NCBI RefSeq assembly: GCF_003438495.1
Contig: NZ_QSSH01000052.1
Location: forward strand, 317 to 8,616
Reading direction: 5' to 3'
Source of the DNA: Collinsella sp. TF05-9AC
GTDB taxonomy: Bacteria > Actinomycetota > Coriobacteriia > Coriobacteriales > Coriobacteriaceae
Length of the DNA stretch: 8,300 nt
In this document: piece by piece, positions 7,148-8,300 of the stretch
Numbering within the stretch: position 1 is the first letter of the stretch
Layout: each line of letters opens with the position of its first letter
Notes under the pieces: model-generated
What the model was told of the DNA's origin: nothing
Database searches by the model: none
The model's input: the letters and a program-made list of their open reading frames with translations, nothing else
Made by a program: the position numbers and the translations under genes

Positions 7148-8143
7148 TTACTTGAGCGTGGCGTACATGACAGCCTTGATGGTGTGCATGCGGTTCTCAG
7201 CCTCGTCGAAGACCTTGGAAGCGGGGCTCTCGAAGACCTCGTCGGTGACCTCCTGCTCGGTGATGCCGAACTGCTCGCACTTCTCGGCGCCAATGGTGGT
7301 GTTGGTGTCGTGGAAGCTGGGCAGGCAGTGCAGGAAGATGGCACCCGGGTTGGCCATAGCCATGACCTCGGAGGTGACACGATACGGGGTGAGCTGAGCG
7401 ATGCGCTCGGCCCAGACCTCGTCGGGCTCGCCCATGGAGACCCACACGTCGGTGTAGATAACGTCGGCACCGGTGACGCCGTCCTTGACGTCGGTGGTCA
7501 GCTTGATGGTGCAGCCGTTAGCCTCGGCGATGGGCTTGCAGGCCTCGATGACGTCGTCAGCGGGCATGCACTCCTCGGGGCCGCAGGCCACGAAGTTCAT
7601 GCCGAGCTTGGAGCAGACGACCATGAGGGAGCGAGCGACATTGTTCTTGCAGTCGCCCATGAAGACGAGGGTCTTGCCCTTGATGTCGTAGTTGAAGTTC
7701 TCCTGGACGGTCAGGATGTCGGCGAGCATCTGGGTGGGGTGCCACTCGGTGGTCAGGCCGTTCCACACGGGCACGCCGGACTTAGCAGCGAGCTCCTCGA
7801 CGTCGTCCTGGGCAAAGCCACGGAACTCGATGCCGTCATACATGCGGCCGAGAACGCGGGCAGTGTCCTCGATGGACTCCTTCTTGCCCATCTGCGACGA
7901 ACCCGGATCGAGGTAGGTGACGCCCATGCCCAGATCCATGCCGCCGACCTCGAAGGCGCAGCGGGTACGAGTAGAGGTCTTCTGGAAGAGCAGAACGATG
8001 TTCTTGCCCTCGAGATAGCGGTGCGGAACGCCAGCGCGCTTCATATCCTTGAAGTTCTTGGAGAGCTTGAGCAGGTACTCGATCTCCTCGGTGGTGAGGT
8101 CGAGAAGCTTGAGGAAGCTACGGCCGGAAAGGTTAACACCCAT
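7148..8143 (-). CDS. arcB: Ornithine carbamoyltransferase, catabolic (ADI pathway)
   Basis: The enzyme interconverts citrulline plus phosphate with ornithine plus carbamoyl phosphate; in the arginine deiminase pathway it runs as the second, catabolic step. The 331-residue product shows the family motifs in order: the carbamoyl-phosphate loop STRTR (57-61), FRGF (107-110), HPTQ (135-138), the ornithine loop DVWVSMG (232-238) and the catalytic HCLP (272-275). Length matches catabolic OTCs (about 330-336). The start ATG at 8143 has AAGGA with an 8-base spacer. It lies 105 bases after arcA and upstream of the arcD carrier, which supports the catabolic role; by sequence alone it could equally be labelled argF. 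Codon use seems strongly biased (AAG lysines, AAC asparagines, CTC/CTG leucines), as in a highly expressed gene. Confidence 0.96.
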   Translation of the reverse strand: MGVNLSGRSFLKLLDLTTEEIEYLLKLSKNFKDMKRAGVPHRYLEGKNIVLLFQKTSTRTRCAFEVGGMDLGMGVTYLDPGSSQMGKKESIEDTARVLGRMYDGIEFRGFAQDDVEELAAKSGVPVWNGLTTEWHPTQMLADILTVQENFNYDIKGKTLVFMGDCKNNVARSLMVVCSKLGMNFVACGPEECMPADDVIEACKPIAEANGCTIKLTTDVKDGVTGADVIYTDVWVSMGEPDEVWAERIAQLTPYRVTSEVMAMANPGAIFLHCLPSFHDTNTTIGAEKCEQFGITEQEVTDEVFESPASKVFDEAENRMHTIKAVMYATLK

Positions 8144-8188
8144 GGTTTGATTCCTTTCGAAGAAATGAATTACGTAAGTATTAGTGGT

Positions 8189-8236
8189 GCCCGTTTAACG
8201 GGCGAAGCCGGTGCGGTTGTAGGGGGACCGCACCGG
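8189..8236 (-). other. Tandem hairpins between arcA and arcB
   Basis: Thirteen bases after the arcA stop, CCGGTGCGGT (8236-8227 on the minus strand) pairs with ACCGCACCGG (8217-8208), 10 perfect pairs with a 9-base loop. A second, smaller stem GCCCGT/ACGGGC follows at 8203-8189. Neither is followed by a U-run, so termination is unlikely; RNA processing or 3'-end protection of the arcA segment fits better. This spacer also holds the arcB ribosome binding site. Confidence 0.6.
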
Positions 8237-8248
8237 AAACGGAAAGAC

Positions 8249-8300
8249 TTAGAGGTCCTCGCGCCAGAAGGGCATGCTCATGCAGCGCGGGCCGCCGCGG
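8249..8300 (-). CDS. arcA: Arginine deiminase, C-terminal end only (partial)
   Basis: Only the last 16 complete codons and the TAA stop are in the window; the gene continues beyond position 8300. They encode RGGPRCMSMPFWREDL. This is the characteristic C-terminus of bacterial arginine deiminase, including the nucleophilic cysteine of the GGPRCMS motif that attacks the guanidinium carbon of arginine. The enzyme converts arginine to citrulline and ammonia, the first step of the pathway continued by the next gene, arcB. The fragment is short but the motif and context agree. Confidence 0.92.
   Translation of the reverse strand, partial: RGGPRCMSMPFWREDL

Overview
The window looks like a chromosomal segment of a GC-rich, anaerobic actinobacterium of the Coriobacteriia, most likely Collinsella or a close relative. 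The support is indirect. pyrG is followed directly by xerD, an order also known from mycobacteria, while an arginine deiminase (ADI) cluster and a DUF1846 protein are more typical of gut anaerobes and Firmicutes-like accessory content. The genus is an inference from gene content and style, not from a marker gene. All recognised genes are on the minus strand, so transcription runs from high to low coordinates.

Layout in transcription order: (1) 8300-5522, ADI pathway: the last codons of arcA (arginine deiminase), arcB/argF (ornithine carbamoyltransferase), and arcD (a YfcC/DcuC-type membrane carrier, probably the arginine/ornithine exchanger). The spacers hold strong hairpins: a double hairpin between arcA and arcB, and a terminator-like hairpin plus a second stem between arcB and arcD. 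(2) 5521-4963, a gene-free stretch of about 560 bases packed with seven inverted-repeat structures and a degenerate direct repeat. It includes at least one good minus-strand terminator and a roughly 100-base palindrome, and is the least explained part of the window. (3) 4962-3369, a monocistronic DUF1846/UPF0371 gene with its own TATAAT box and a textbook terminator. (4) 3179-2783, a small winged-helix DNA-binding protein with a perfect ribosome binding site and its own terminator. (5) 2749-57, the pyrG-xerD operon: a candidate promoter, a leader with a perfect DnaA-box 9-mer, CTP synthase, then XerD beginning at a GTG two bases after the pyrG stop.

In function, arcA, arcB and arcD form the arginine import and degradation part of a fermentative energy pathway. 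Carbamate kinase (arcC), which makes the ATP, is not downstream of arcD in this window. pyrG makes CTP for RNA, DNA and lipid synthesis, and xerD resolves chromosome dimers. The DUF1846 and winged-helix genes have no established role. No CRISPR array, tRNA, rRNA, transposase or prophage gene was seen. I found no convincing undescribed protein system; the best candidates for something new are the repeat island at 5025-5521 and the DnaA box in the pyrG leader.
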